Source: Candidatus Woesearchaeota archaeon
GTDB lineage: Archaea > Nanobdellota > Nanobdellia > Woesearchaeales > GCA-2687795
Reading direction: 5' to 3'
Length of the DNA stretch: 40,706 nt
Assembly (NCBI GenBank): GCA_002687795.1
Contig: NZBG01000032.1
Coordinates: 1-40,706, forward strand
Part shown: positions 22,682 through 31,028 of the stretch, in pieces
How the letters are laid out: every line of letters starts with the position of its first letter
How positions within the stretch are numbered: the first letter of the stretch is position 1
Translations under genes and position numbers: made by a program
The notes under the pieces: generated by a model
Told to the model about the DNA's origin: nothing
Database searches by the model: none
What the model saw: the letters and a program-made list of their open reading frames with translations, nothing else

Positions 22682-22819
22682 CTATTCAATGATTTGAGAT
22701 GAAAGAAAAAGAATGAAGCTAATTTATTTACCCTGCTCACCGCTTTTGTTTAACATAATGCAGCTATACTGTTCTCATCTGAACTCAAATTACTGATAAA
22801 TGTGTTTATTAAATTAGCG

Positions 22820-22951
22820 TCACTCAGATTCTTCTAATTTGTCTATACATGATGGATGTACCTTACAAAAATGGAGAATTAATTCACCAATAAAAGTAAT
22901 AATCACAAATATTGCTGAAAATCCAACTAAAAATAGAATATAATTAAACAA
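22820..22951 (-). CDS. Possible small membrane protein, 43 aa
   Basis: The frame on the minus strand from TTG (22951) to TGA (22820) encodes one strong membrane span (YILFLVGFSAIFVIITFIGELIL) and ends HFCKVHPSCIDKLEESE. It is not in the ORF track, has no clear ribosome site and abuts the duplicated junction fragment. It may be the remnant of a larger gene. Confidence is low. Confidence 0.3.
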   Translation of the reverse strand: MFNYILFLVGFSAIFVIITFIGELILHFCKVHPSCIDKLEESE

Positions 22952-23118
22952 TGTCTGCTTTAATAACCATTCTTGTCTTTTATTTCTCTTCCTGGATAGG
23001 ATTGTTGGTTCTATTTGTGAGCACAGCTGTTGGCCTAATACCTTCTTTAGTTGGTGTTAAGAAAAGCCTTACGATGGGTTGTTTGTTGCTGCCTGTGATA
23101 TTGTTTTTTGTGCTTTAG
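22951..23118 (+). pseudogene. 3' fragment of a second TctA-like gene
   Basis: The 55-codon frame ends VSTAVGLIPSLVGVKKSLTMG..LFFVL, almost identical to the last 51 residues of the 404-aa protein downstream (two aa changes in the aligned part). Most DNA differences are in third codon positions. The rest of the gene is missing. Confidence 0.75.
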
Positions 23119-23219
23119 AATTCATTTCAAACTCAACACATTAGAATGCACAACAATCGCTCTGTCTCTAGTGGTCTTGAACTTGATTGAGGCTGGTGAC
23201 AATACAAATTTGCTAAATA
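22957..23219. repeat. Direct repeat copy 1 (duplicate gene junction)
   Basis: This stretch matches 24323-24585 at an offset of 1366 bp, about 85% identical by eye over ~263 bp. It covers the 3' ends of both convergent genes and the few bases between them. Copy 2 is the intact junction. Confidence 0.85.
23122..23219 (-). pseudogene. 3' fragment of a second Ig-like membrane protein gene
   Basis: On the minus strand the frame reads SPASIKFKTTRDRAIVVHSN to the stop TGA, matching the C-terminus of the 478-aa protein (PPASIKFKTTRGRAIVVHSN). Differences are mostly synonymous. The upstream part of the track ORF (to 23367) is unrelated and antisense to the TctA-like gene. Confidence 0.7.
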
Positions 23220-23269
23220 TATACCCAATCCCATAAAAGCATTTAATTATCCCCTGAATTCTCTCAGAA

Positions 23270-24484
23270 ATGCTCTTTTTAGAGTTTTTAACAGCAATAA
23301 TGCTTGGCATTAGCTTTGGGATAATCACAGGCTTAATCCCGGGCATCCATGTTAACCTTATTTCCATAATCCTTCTGGGCCTGTCCAGTTATCTGTTAGG
23401 GTTTGTCTCAGCCATTACCGTCTGCATCTTCATAGTTGCAATGGCTATCACACATACTTTTCTTGATGCTTTGCCAAGCATTTTCCTGGGATCTCCTGAC
23501 CCTGGCACTGCATTATCTGTCTTGCCTGGGCATGCTCTCCTGTTGAGAGGAATGGGTTATGAGGCGGTAAGGTTAACAGTAATTGGAAGCTTTCTGTCAT
23601 TACTGGTTACTCTTTTGTGCATCCCTTTCCTGATACCTGTTGTGCCAAAGATCTATGGTTTTATCCAGCCTTATATTGGATATATACTGATAGCGGTTGT
23701 GGTTTATGTTATATTGACTGGAAAGACTAAGGAAAAGATCTTTTATAGCAGCTTTGTTTTTATTTTGTCCGGTATTTTAGGGCAGATTGTGTTTGGCATT
23801 CCTAATATAAAGCAGCCCTTGTTTCCCATGCTTTCAGGAATGTTTGGGGTAAGCATCTTATTAATCTCTTTATCAAACAAAGTGGATATCCCAAAGCAAA
23901 GGGTAACAGAGATGATTAAGGTTAGCAAGCTTAACAAGATAAAGGCTATCGGCGCTGCTGTGTTCTCAGGCTCTTTGACAGCATTGTTTCCAGGCCTTGG
24001 AGCTGCCCAGGCAGCTATCATTGCAATGGCTATTGTTGGAAAGATTGGAACCTACAGCTTTCTTATCCTTATTGGCGGCATCAACACAGTAAACTTCTTA
24101 TTTTCTTTAGTAACATTATACACATTGAACAAAGCCAGAAACGGAGCTGTTGTAGCTGTGCTTGAGATAGTTAAAAGCATTAGCCTAAGTGAATTATTAG
24201 TTTTATTATGCGCTGCTTTAATAGCAGGCTGTGTTGCTGCATTCTTAGCATTAAGGATTGGCAGGGTTTTTTCCAGGCTGGTGACAAAGGTAAAATATTC
24301 CTATCTCTGCATCTCAATAATAGCTTTAATAACCATTCTTGTTTTTTATTTCTCTTCCTGGATAGGATTGTTGGTCTTATTTGTGAGCACAGCTATTGGC
24401 CTGATACCTTCTTTGGTTGGCGTTAAGAAAAGCCTTGCAATGGGCTGTTTGCTGCTGCCGGTGATATTATTTTTTGTGCTTTAG
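23270..24484 (+). CDS. TctA-like (DUF112, COG1784) archaeal membrane protein
   Basis: The 404-aa protein has about 10-12 membrane spans. SFGIITGLIPGIHVNLISIILLG near the start and GSLTALFPGLGAAQAAIIAMAI in the middle are the paired G-x-x-P-G motifs of the TctA transporter family. FLDALPSIFLGSPDPGTALSVLPGH is also typical of the archaeal branch. The substrate is unknown, and no TctB/TctC partners are seen. It converges on the Ig-like membrane protein with 3 bp between stops, and the same junction is duplicated upstream at 22951-23219. Confidence 0.85.
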   Translation: MLFLEFLTAIMLGISFGIITGLIPGIHVNLISIILLGLSSYLLGFVSAITVCIFIVAMAITHTFLDALPSIFLGSPDPGTALSVLPGHALLLRGMGYEAVRLTVIGSFLSLLVTLLCIPFLIPVVPKIYGFIQPYIGYILIAVVVYVILTGKTKEKIFYSSFVFILSGILGQIVFGIPNIKQPLFPMLSGMFGVSILLISLSNKVDIPKQRVTEMIKVSKLNKIKAIGAAVFSGSLTALFPGLGAAQAAIIAMAIVGKIGTYSFLILIGGINTVNFLFSLVTLYTLNKARNGAVVAVLEIVKSISLSELLVLLCAALIAGCVAAFLALRIGRVFSRLVTKVKYSYLCISIIALITILVFYFSSWIGLLVLFVSTAIGLIPSLVGVKKSLAMGCLLLPVILFFVL

Positions 24485-24585
24485 AACTTATTTCAAACTC
24501 AACACATTAGAATGCACAACAATCGCCCTGCCTCTGGTGGTCTTGAACTTGATTGAAGCTGGCGGCAGCGCGAACCTGCCAACTA
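24323..24585. repeat. Direct repeat copy 2 (intact gene junction)
   Basis: This partner of 22957-23219 contains the true 3' ends of the TctA-like gene and the Ig-like membrane protein gene. Confidence 0.85.
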
Positions 24586-25924
24586 TGCTTAGCTTTGATT
24601 TGATCCTATAAGTGATTATCCTCTCTTCATTCTCCTCCAAAGAATCTATATCCCATGCAATAATAGTTCCCCTTCCCTCATGCTTTGTTACCTTGCTTGG
24701 CTGGATAGTGCCTATCTTAAACTCTCTCTCAATCTGTATTATATTGGGAATTTTGTCAACAACCTTAATATTGCTGATAGGTTTCTTGTTTCTGTTCTTA
24801 ACCGTTAACATTAGGTTTAGCTCTGAGATTCCATCATGCTTTTTCTTAATCTCCCTTACAGTTTTTAATACAATGAGCGGGCTCCTAAAACCATAATAAG
24901 AAAGAACTCCTACAGTCACCAAAATAATAATCAAGAGCAGAGGTATATAGTTGGTTGTAACGTTTATTGTAACAGAGCCTTGCGCAGGCATGTTAAGCTT
25001 CCATCCAAGGTAAAGCTCTTCCTCTTTAATAACAACTGCTTTAGGTTTTGAAAAAACAAACAATCTCTCGAAAATGTTTGTTTTAATCCTATAAACCTCT
25101 TTACTTTCAGTATTGCTTGGATTAGTTAGTGTAATAACCTGTTTAGTTCTTAATAACCCTTTGTCAGTCTTTACCTCTTCAATGAAAGGCTCAGTATAAC
25201 CTATTACCTGATATTCTTTAACAACTGTAAAGGTTTTATTCTGCACAGACACGGTGGTTATCAATGAATCATTCATAGGTGGATGAAAAGGGTCAAGCAC
25301 AACTGTAAACTCTTCTATTTTCCTCTGCAAAGGCTCTAAAGCAATGCCTGACTTCTGCCCATCAACCAATTCGCTTTTAAGCATTAAGCTCAAATCCCCA
25401 ATGTTCAGCAGATTCTTATTTTTAAGGCTGATCTTGATAACCTGCTTTTGCCTGGGGTCCAGCTTACCATCATTTGGTATATCCACTGTTACAAGAACAT
25501 CCGGCTTAAACTCTGCCTGATGGTATTCCCCGGAAACCAGGTTTAGGTTCAGTATCTTTCTTACCTCTTCATCGGTTTTCTCGGATTCAATAACAAGCTT
25601 GATTTGGTATCTTCCCGGCCAGACCTTTTCAGTGGGATATACTTTTAAGATGGTTGAGACCTCTGAATTTGGTTGAACCAAAATCCCAGATAATCTGTGT
25701 GACTGGGGGCTGGTTTGTACACTCCATAAAGAGAAATCTGGGAGAATTATCCTATACCTGTTTTCATATTCAAGGTTATTTCTTACTGTGACCTTATATT
25801 CTGCGCCTTCGTTAACGAAGATGGTGGTCTTTATTGGCTCTACCTCTATATCAAACCCGTACGCAGAAACATAAAAGGAGCTTAATATAAGTATAACCGC
25901 AAATAAAAGACTTCTTCTTAACAC
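24488..25924 (-). CDS. Exported Ig-like membrane protein with C-terminal DUF11-like domain
   Basis: The 478-aa protein has a signal peptide (LLFAVILILSSFYVSAYG) and beta-sandwich domains of NEW3/CARDB type (FVNEGAEYKVTVRNNLEYENRY; KLDPRQKQVIKISLKNKNLLN) up to residue ~330. One membrane span follows (IPLLLIIILVTVGVLSYYGF), then a cytoplasmic domain of about 120 aa (LMLTVKNRNKKPISNIKVVDKIPNIIQIEREFKIGTIQPS..WDIDSLEENEERIITYRIKSKLSIVG) like the conserved DUF11 fold. Finding a DUF11-like domain after the span is unusual. It converges with the TctA-like gene, and the duplication of both 3' ends suggests they move together. A surface or cell-envelope role is inferred. Confidence 0.75.
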   Translation of the reverse strand: MLRRSLLFAVILILSSFYVSAYGFDIEVEPIKTTIFVNEGAEYKVTVRNNLEYENRYRIILPDFSLWSVQTSPQSHRLSGILVQPNSEVSTILKVYPTEKVWPGRYQIKLVIESEKTDEEVRKILNLNLVSGEYHQAEFKPDVLVTVDIPNDGKLDPRQKQVIKISLKNKNLLNIGDLSLMLKSELVDGQKSGIALEPLQRKIEEFTVVLDPFHPPMNDSLITTVSVQNKTFTVVKEYQVIGYTEPFIEEVKTDKGLLRTKQVITLTNPSNTESKEVYRIKTNIFERLFVFSKPKAVVIKEEELYLGWKLNMPAQGSVTINVTTNYIPLLLIIILVTVGVLSYYGFRSPLIVLKTVREIKKKHDGISELNLMLTVKNRNKKPISNIKVVDKIPNIIQIEREFKIGTIQPSKVTKHEGRGTIIAWDIDSLEENEERIITYRIKSKLSIVGRFALPPASIKFKTTRGRAIVVHSNVLSLK

Positions 25925-26031
25925 AAGTTACCACCTCTGGTTTACATGGCTTGGTTTACTGGTATTTAAAGGTTTTGAATTGGTTTGTCTAAATGATAAA
26001 TTTTATAAGCTGTATATGTTTTTAATGGAAT

Positions 26032-26628
26032 ATGGCTAAGAAAAAGCAGAAAAAGAAAGAAGCCCAGGAAAAAGATACTGATAAGGCTAAAGAAGAGAAA
26101 AAGCCGGATATAAAAGCATCTCTTTCAAAAGAAAGGGTGTTAACAGAGGCTTCTGATGAGGCCAGAGAGCTTTATAACCAGAGCAGGTATGGCACTGTTG
26201 TGGAAGATGGCAAGGTGCAATTATCGCTTTTAGAGGCTTTATACTTAATGGAAAAGGGCAGGCTTAAGGTGCTTGATGGCAGAAACAAGGAAATAAGTTC
26301 TGAGAAGTTCTTAAAGAACGCACAGAAGCTGGAACCTAATTTCTGGGTTAGGTATAGCGTGTTTAAGGATATAAGAAACAGGGGCTATATAATCAAGACT
26401 GCATTAAAGTTTGGCGCTGATTTCAGGGTTTATGATAGGGGTGTTAAGCCAGGTGAGGACCATGCAAAATGGGTTGTTTATCCTGTGCACGAAAGCTCAA
26501 CTGTCACATGGTATGAGTTTGCTGCTAAGAACAGGGTTGCTCATTCAACTAAGAAGAGGCTGTTGATAGGGATTGTTGATGAGGAGGCTGACGTAACATA
26601 TTATGAGATAAGGTGGTTAAGGCCTTGA
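26032..26628 (+). CDS. endA: tRNA-splicing endonuclease
   Basis: The 198-aa protein cuts bulge-helix-bulge introns from tRNA and rRNA precursors. After a lysine/glutamate-rich extension of about 28 aa come the N-terminal domain (EARELYNQSRYGTVVEDGKVQLSLLEALYLMEKGRL) and the catalytic domain. The triad is Tyr134 (FRVYDRG), His144 (EDHAKW) and Lys175 (HSTKKRL), spaced as in Methanocaldococcus EndA. The size indicates the single-subunit homotetramer type. A TATA-like TTTTATAAGC lies upstream. The HD gene starts 1 nt after its stop. This window also holds a tRNA with two introns that this enzyme would have to process. Confidence 0.96.
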   Translation: MAKKKQKKKEAQEKDTDKAKEEKKPDIKASLSKERVLTEASDEARELYNQSRYGTVVEDGKVQLSLLEALYLMEKGRLKVLDGRNKEISSEKFLKNAQKLEPNFWVRYSVFKDIRNRGYIIKTALKFGADFRVYDRGVKPGEDHAKWVVYPVHESSTVTWYEFAAKNRVAHSTKKRLLIGIVDEEADVTYYEIRWLRP

Positions 26629-26629
26629 A

Positions 26630-27220
26630 ATGATACTTTCTGAGGAACAATATAAGAAAATAGAAGAGTTTGCTTTGGATAAAGTAAGTAAACTGGATTA
26701 TAACCATGATCATACTCATGTTATAAGAACTATTAAGTTTGTTGAAATTCTAGCTAAGAAGGAAAATGCTGATGTTGAAGTATGTAGAGTAGCTGCTTTG
26801 TTGCATGATATTGGACAGTCTGTTGAACGTGAGAATCATGAAGAAAGAAGTACGAAGATGACAAGAGAATTTCTGAGTTCTATGAATTTACCCAATGATT
26901 TTGTTGAAAATGTTTGCCATGCAATAAGATGCCATCAGACTTCTTATGTTAAGAATGCTAAGACAATAGAAGCAAAAGTGGTTTATGATGCTGATAAGCT
27001 ACAAGTTGTGGGTGTTTTTGGTTTTTGTAGGGTTTTTACTCATTTTGCTGTTTTTCAGAATTTTAATTTGAAAGATGCGGTTGAAAAGGTGAAAAGTACA
27101 CAGGGAAAAAAGATCTTAAGTCTCCAAACGAAATCTGCAAAAGAAATGGTTAGTGAACCACACAAATTAATGAAAGAGTTCTATGAATTATATGATAAAT
27201 GGGATGAAGTCGATTTCTAG
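26630..27220 (+). CDS. HD-domain phosphohydrolase
   Basis: The 196-aa protein has the metal-binding pattern of the HD superfamily in order: HDHTHVIRTIKF, AALLHDIGQS, ENHEERS, HAIRCHQTS and VYDADKLQ. Such enzymes remove phosphate from nucleotides or related compounds; the substrate is not readable. It is 1 nt downstream of endA, so it is co-transcribed. It could be an RNA-end or nucleotide clean-up enzyme, but that is inference from context only. Confidence 0.88.
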   Translation: MILSEEQYKKIEEFALDKVSKLDYNHDHTHVIRTIKFVEILAKKENADVEVCRVAALLHDIGQSVERENHEERSTKMTREFLSSMNLPNDFVENVCHAIRCHQTSYVKNAKTIEAKVVYDADKLQVVGVFGFCRVFTHFAVFQNFNLKDAVEKVKSTQGKKILSLQTKSAKEMVSEPHKLMKEFYELYDKWDEVDF

Positions 27221-27277
27221 ATATATTAGTTTTGAATCATATAAATATATTTAAACAATCGATTTCTACTTTATATA

Positions 27278-28132
27278 ATGCTTAACAAAGAGGATGTTCT
27301 AGAGATAGTGAAAAGGAAAGGGCCATTAATACCTGTGCAGGTTGGCTCTGAGCTTAAGATTAGCATTATAATGGCATCTGCGCTTTTGGCTGAGCTGGCT
27401 GATGATAACAAAGTAAACATTTCTAACCTTAAGGTTGGTGGCAGCCCTCTTTATTATGTTAAAGAGCATAGGCATAAGCTGCAGGATTACTCAAACAAGC
27501 TGCATGAAAAGGAAAAGAAAAGCTATGAGCTTTTGAAGGAGAAAAAGATTCTGAGGGATAGTTTATCAGAGCCACTTACAAGGGTAACGTTAAGGGAGAT
27601 AAAGGATTTTGCTGTGCCTTTGAATGTGAACTATAAAGGAGTTACTGAAACTTTCTGGAAATGGTATCTTCTTCCTAATGCTGAGGCTGAATCTTTGATA
27701 AGGAAAGAGCTTAATGTTGTTAAGAAGGAAGAGAAAAAGGAGGTTAAGGAGGAGATAAAGCAAGAACAGAAACCCCATCCTGTTATGAAAGAGAAACCGG
27801 TTAAGAAGACAGCCCAGAAGAGTGATGATTTCCTGAAAAAGGTTAATGAATTCTTTGAAAAGAATAAGATAAAGATCACCAACCAAAACATAATAAGAAA
27901 AAATAATGATATTGAGTTCCTGGTTGAGCTGCCAAGCTCTGTTGGAACCTTGGCTTATTACTGCAAAGCAAGGAACAAGAAAAGGATCAATGAAGGTGAT
28001 TTATCAACTGTATTTATCCAGGCGCAGTCAAAGAAGCTTCCTGCATTGTTCTTAACAACCGGCAATATTACTAAGAAGGCTGGGGAGATGTTAAGGAAAG
28101 AATTTCAGGGGATGCAGGTTAAGAATATATAG
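27278..28132 (+). CDS. Winged-helix protein with C-terminal nuclease-like domain
   Basis: The 284-aa protein starts with a winged-helix domain (about 1-65: EDVLEIVKRKGPLIPVQVGSELKISIIMASALLAELADDNKV). A middle helical part and a K/E-rich linker (~150-180) follow. The final ~100 aa (IEFLVELPSSVGTLAYYCKARNKKRINEGDLSTVFIQAQSKKLPALFLTT) have the strand-strand-helix feel of the restriction-endonuclease (PD-(D/E)xK, Mrr-like) fold, although I do not see a complete catalytic set. It precedes FEN1 by 46 bp, so a DNA repair or replication role is plausible. An AT-rich promoter with ATATAAATATATTTAAA precedes it. Confidence 0.65.
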   Translation: MLNKEDVLEIVKRKGPLIPVQVGSELKISIIMASALLAELADDNKVNISNLKVGGSPLYYVKEHRHKLQDYSNKLHEKEKKSYELLKEKKILRDSLSEPLTRVTLREIKDFAVPLNVNYKGVTETFWKWYLLPNAEAESLIRKELNVVKKEEKKEVKEEIKQEQKPHPVMKEKPVKKTAQKSDDFLKKVNEFFEKNKIKITNQNIIRKNNDIEFLVELPSSVGTLAYYCKARNKKRINEGDLSTVFIQAQSKKLPALFLTTGNITKKAGEMLRKEFQGMQVKNI

Positions 28133-28178
28133 GTTTAAACCGAAACGATTAAGTATCAGCTGAATTCTTATTTTTAAA

Positions 28179-29213
28179 ATGGGAGTTGCAATAACAGACT
28201 TATTGATAAGGAAAGAGATAGAGGTTAAAGAACTGGAGAATAAGGTGTTAATTGTTGATGCTCCTATGTGGCTTTACCAGTTTCTTTCTTCTATAAGGCA
28301 AAGGGACGGCTCTTTGTTAACGGATTCTAAGGGAATGGTTACTTCACATCTTATTGGCCTGTTTTCAAGGATACCTAACCTTATGAAGAAGGGTATCAAG
28401 CTTGGGTTTGTTTTTGATGGCAAGAGGCCTGAGCTAAAGAAGAAAGAGGTTGAAAGAAGGAAAACCATAAAGTTAGAGGCTGAGAAAAGGTATAAAGAAG
28501 CCGTTAAGAAAAAGAATATTGAAGAGATGAAAAAATATGCATCAAGGACAAGCAGGCTAAACCCTGAGATGATCGAAGAGGCTAAGAAATTAATCAGAGC
28601 CTTTGGCCTTCCTGTTATACAAGCCCCCTCAGAGGGCGAGGCGCAGGCAGCTTATATTGTTAAGAAAGGAAAAGCATTTGCGGTTGCCTCAAACGATGCA
28701 GATTCTTTGCTGTTCGGCGCAACAAAACTGATTAGGAACCTTTCCATACTTGGCAAAAGGAAGAAGGTAAACAAGTTAACCTACAGCACAATAAAACCGG
28801 AGATAATAGAATTAGCCAAGAACATCAACCATCTTGGCATAGAGCAAAACCAGTTAATAGCATTGAGCATGCTTGTCGGCACTGATTATAACCCCGGCGG
28901 GATCAAAGGGATTGGCCCAAAGAATGCTTTAAAATTAGTGAAGCAGTTTAAGAATGATTTTGATGAGCTGTTTAAGCATGTTAAATGGGATGAGCACTTT
29001 GATTTCCCCTGGACAGATGTTTATTATTTTATTAAGAAAGTGCCTGTGACAGATGACTATGAGCTTGAATGGAAATCTCCTGATCCTGATAAGATAACTA
29101 AGATTTTGGTTGAAGGTCATGACTTTTCAGAGGAGAGGATTGAAAAGATAACTGGTGAAACAGCTAAAGAAAAGAAACAAAAAAGCCAGAAAGGATTGGG
29201 TGAATTCTTATGA
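28179..29213 (+). CDS. fen: Flap endonuclease 1
   Basis: The 344-aa structure-specific nuclease trims 5' flaps in DNA replication and repair. The N region has VLIVDAPMWLYQFLSSIRQRDG and FVFDGKRPELKKKEVERR. The I region has QAPSEGEAQAAYIVKKGKAFAVASNDADSLLFG (acidic metal ligands). A helix-hairpin-helix, GTDYNPGGIKGIGPKNALKLV, follows. The C-terminal QKGLGEFL is a PCNA-binding PIP box. The length is standard. Its stop overlaps the start of the EamA gene. Confidence 0.97.
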   Translation: MGVAITDLLIRKEIEVKELENKVLIVDAPMWLYQFLSSIRQRDGSLLTDSKGMVTSHLIGLFSRIPNLMKKGIKLGFVFDGKRPELKKKEVERRKTIKLEAEKRYKEAVKKKNIEEMKKYASRTSRLNPEMIEEAKKLIRAFGLPVIQAPSEGEAQAAYIVKKGKAFAVASNDADSLLFGATKLIRNLSILGKRKKVNKLTYSTIKPEIIELAKNINHLGIEQNQLIALSMLVGTDYNPGGIKGIGPKNALKLVKQFKNDFDELFKHVKWDEHFDFPWTDVYYFIKKVPVTDDYELEWKSPDPDKITKILVEGHDFSEERIEKITGETAKEKKQKSQKGLGEFL

Positions 29214-30082
29214 TGGAATGGTATATGTTTGCACTGGGCTCAGCGGTTACTTTTACACTGTTCCAGATTATTAGGAAAAAGGCTTTGTTAAAGGTTCATG
29301 CAATGAACTTTGAGTCTGCCAGAACAATATTTGTTGTTATGATCAGCCTGTTCCTTATACCTTTCCTGGACTTTTCTTTTGACAAGAGTTCCTTGTTTTG
29401 GGTGTATATTGTCTCTCTGTTGGCAACAACAGGTATATTGTATGCTGCAAAGGCATTCAGGCATGATGACATATCCTTAATATTTCCCCTTGGCAACCTG
29501 CGCCCTGCTTTCGTGGTGGTGTTAGCCTTTATTTTCCTGTCAGAATCCATCGGGGTAAGGCAGATAACAGGCATAGGAATATTACTGGTTTCAGCTTACC
29601 TGCTTGAGTCTGACCATCACCTCTCTAACTTTGTTGCTCCTATAAAGCATTTGATGAAATCAAAGGAAAGCCTTTATTTTATTTTTGCAACATTCCTTTT
29701 CAGCATCTGCTCTATCCTTGATAAGTTTATAATAGGAACAAAGATCACCAATATCTTTACTTATTTCTTTTTAGTATGGATATTTATAGCAATAAACTTC
29801 AATATAATCCATGCCTTTTTGTATGGAATAAAAGAGGTTGTTAAGTGTGTCAGGAAAACAACATACCTTCCCTTTGTTGTTGCCCTTTTATCTGTGGCCG
29901 GCAACCTCTTAGCGCTTAAAGCAATCTCCATGGCATATGTGTCATTAGTGGTGCCAATTATTATGTTATCCACTCTGCCGGTGGTTATATTCGGAGGAAG
30001 ATTTTTCCATGAGAAATTCCTTATGTTCAGGTTGGGGGTGTCAGCGTTGATGCTCATAGGAGCTTATCTTATTATTATCTAA
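29210..30082 (+). CDS. EamA/DMT-family transporter
   Basis: The 290-aa protein has ten predicted membrane spans in two repeated halves. The end of each half shows the EamA pattern (LIFPLGNLRPAFVVVLAFIFLSESIGVRQITGIGILLVSAYLL; YVSLVVPIIMLSTLPVVIFGGRFFHEKFLMFRLGVSALMLIGAYLI). It probably exports or imports a small metabolite. The ATG overlaps the FEN1 stop (ATGA), and the next gene starts 1 nt after its stop, so fen, this gene and the Trm5-like gene form one operon. Confidence 0.88.
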   Translation: MMEWYMFALGSAVTFTLFQIIRKKALLKVHAMNFESARTIFVVMISLFLIPFLDFSFDKSSLFWVYIVSLLATTGILYAAKAFRHDDISLIFPLGNLRPAFVVVLAFIFLSESIGVRQITGIGILLVSAYLLESDHHLSNFVAPIKHLMKSKESLYFIFATFLFSICSILDKFIIGTKITNIFTYFFLVWIFIAINFNIIHAFLYGIKEVVKCVRKTTYLPFVVALLSVAGNLLALKAISMAYVSLVVPIIMLSTLPVVIFGGRFFHEKFLMFRLGVSALMLIGAYLIII

Positions 30083-30083
30083 A

Positions 30084-30908
30084 ATGACAAGATTAAAACA
30101 AGCATTAAAAGGAAAGCTAACAGCAAAGGAATTCTCTTACCTTAGAGCATCCTTTGATGTAATTGGAGATATTGCAATAATCGAAATCCCTGATGAATTA
30201 ATCAAGAAAGAAAAACTCATTGCGGAAACCCTTCTGAATATGTTGAAGAATGTTAAAGTTGTATGTAAGAAAGCTGGCATTCATAAAGGAGTTTTCAGGA
30301 CTCAAAAACTAAAGGTTTTGGCTGGAGAGAAAAGGAAAGAAACCATCCATAAAGAGAATGATACAAGAATAAAAATTAATGTTGAGAAGGTTTATTTCTC
30401 TTCAAGGCTGAGCACTGAAAGGAAAAGAATCTATCAGTTAATAAAACCAGGCGAGTCTGTGCTGGTTATGTTCTCCGGCTGCGCTCCTTACCCTTGCGTT
30501 ATCTCTAAGAATACAAAAGCAAAGGAAATCTATGCTATAGAAATAAATCCTGTTGCCCATAAATATGCTGAAGAGAATGTTAAGCTGAACAAGATTGATA
30601 ATGTTAAACTATTCCTTGGCGATGTAAAGGATATCATCCCCAAACTAAGAAAGAGGTTTGACAGGATCGTGATGCCTTTGCCTAAGTCTGCTGAGAATTT
30701 CCTTGATACTGCGTTGGCTTGCTCTAAGAAGGGGACTGTAGTTCATTTTTATGATTTCTTAAATGAAAAGGAGTTTGAGAAGGCGCATGATAAGATTGAT
30801 AAGGCCTGTAAGAGGAATAAGAGAAAGTATAAGATTCTTAGGACAGTTAAATGCGGCCAGTTTTCTCCGGGAGTGTTTAGGGTTTGCGTTGATTTTAAAG
30901 TAAGTTGA
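30084..30908 (+). CDS. Trm5-like tRNA (guanine-37-N1) methyltransferase
   Basis: The 274-aa protein has a Trm5 core. Its N-terminal domain includes FDVIGDIAIIEIPDELIKKEKLIAETLL and AGIHKGVFRTQKLKVLAGEKRKETIHKEN. The SAM site is VLVMFSGCAPYPCVISKNTKAKEIYAIEINPVAHKYAEENVKLN, and the catalytic motif is IVMPLPKSAENFLD. Trm5 makes m1G37 next to the anticodon and guards the reading frame. At 274 aa it lacks the extra N-terminal D1 domain of the longest archaeal forms. It is coupled to the EamA gene upstream. Confidence 0.88.
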   Translation: MTRLKQALKGKLTAKEFSYLRASFDVIGDIAIIEIPDELIKKEKLIAETLLNMLKNVKVVCKKAGIHKGVFRTQKLKVLAGEKRKETIHKENDTRIKINVEKVYFSSRLSTERKRIYQLIKPGESVLVMFSGCAPYPCVISKNTKAKEIYAIEINPVAHKYAEENVKLNKIDNVKLFLGDVKDIIPKLRKRFDRIVMPLPKSAENFLDTALACSKKGTVVHFYDFLNEKEFEKAHDKIDKACKRNKRKYKILRTVKCGQFSPGVFRVCVDFKVS

Positions 30909-30914
30909 AAAAAA

Positions 30915-30991
30915 GACATGCGTTCCTAAGTTACTTCCGTTAATCATCGGCTTGCGCCTCATTGGGTGTTCACTAAGTCATCACACATGTC
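30915..30991 (-). ncRNA. Possible 77-nt structured RNA between convergent genes
   Basis: GACATG and CATGTC close a 77-nt imperfect hairpin whose tip on the minus strand is GGC-GCAA-GCC (GNRA tetraloop), flanked by TGA and GATGA. A box-C-like GTGATGA follows the closing stem, but no clear CTGA box D is present. It may be a degenerate C/D-type RNA, a bidirectional terminator, or chance. Confidence 0.25.
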
Positions 30992-31028
30992 ATAGTCAGA
31001 AAGTAAGGAGGGTTTTTAAAGGTTTACT

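Noticed and set aside
23122-23367. Minus-strand ORF of 81 aa as a real gene
   Set aside because: Its C-terminal part is the duplicated gene fragment. The rest is antisense to the TctA-like gene.
30915-30991. Full C/D box sRNA or tRNA call
   Set aside because: A box-C-like GTGATGA and a kink-turn-like tip are present, but no CTGA box D is found and no T arm exists. Kept only as a low-confidence structure.
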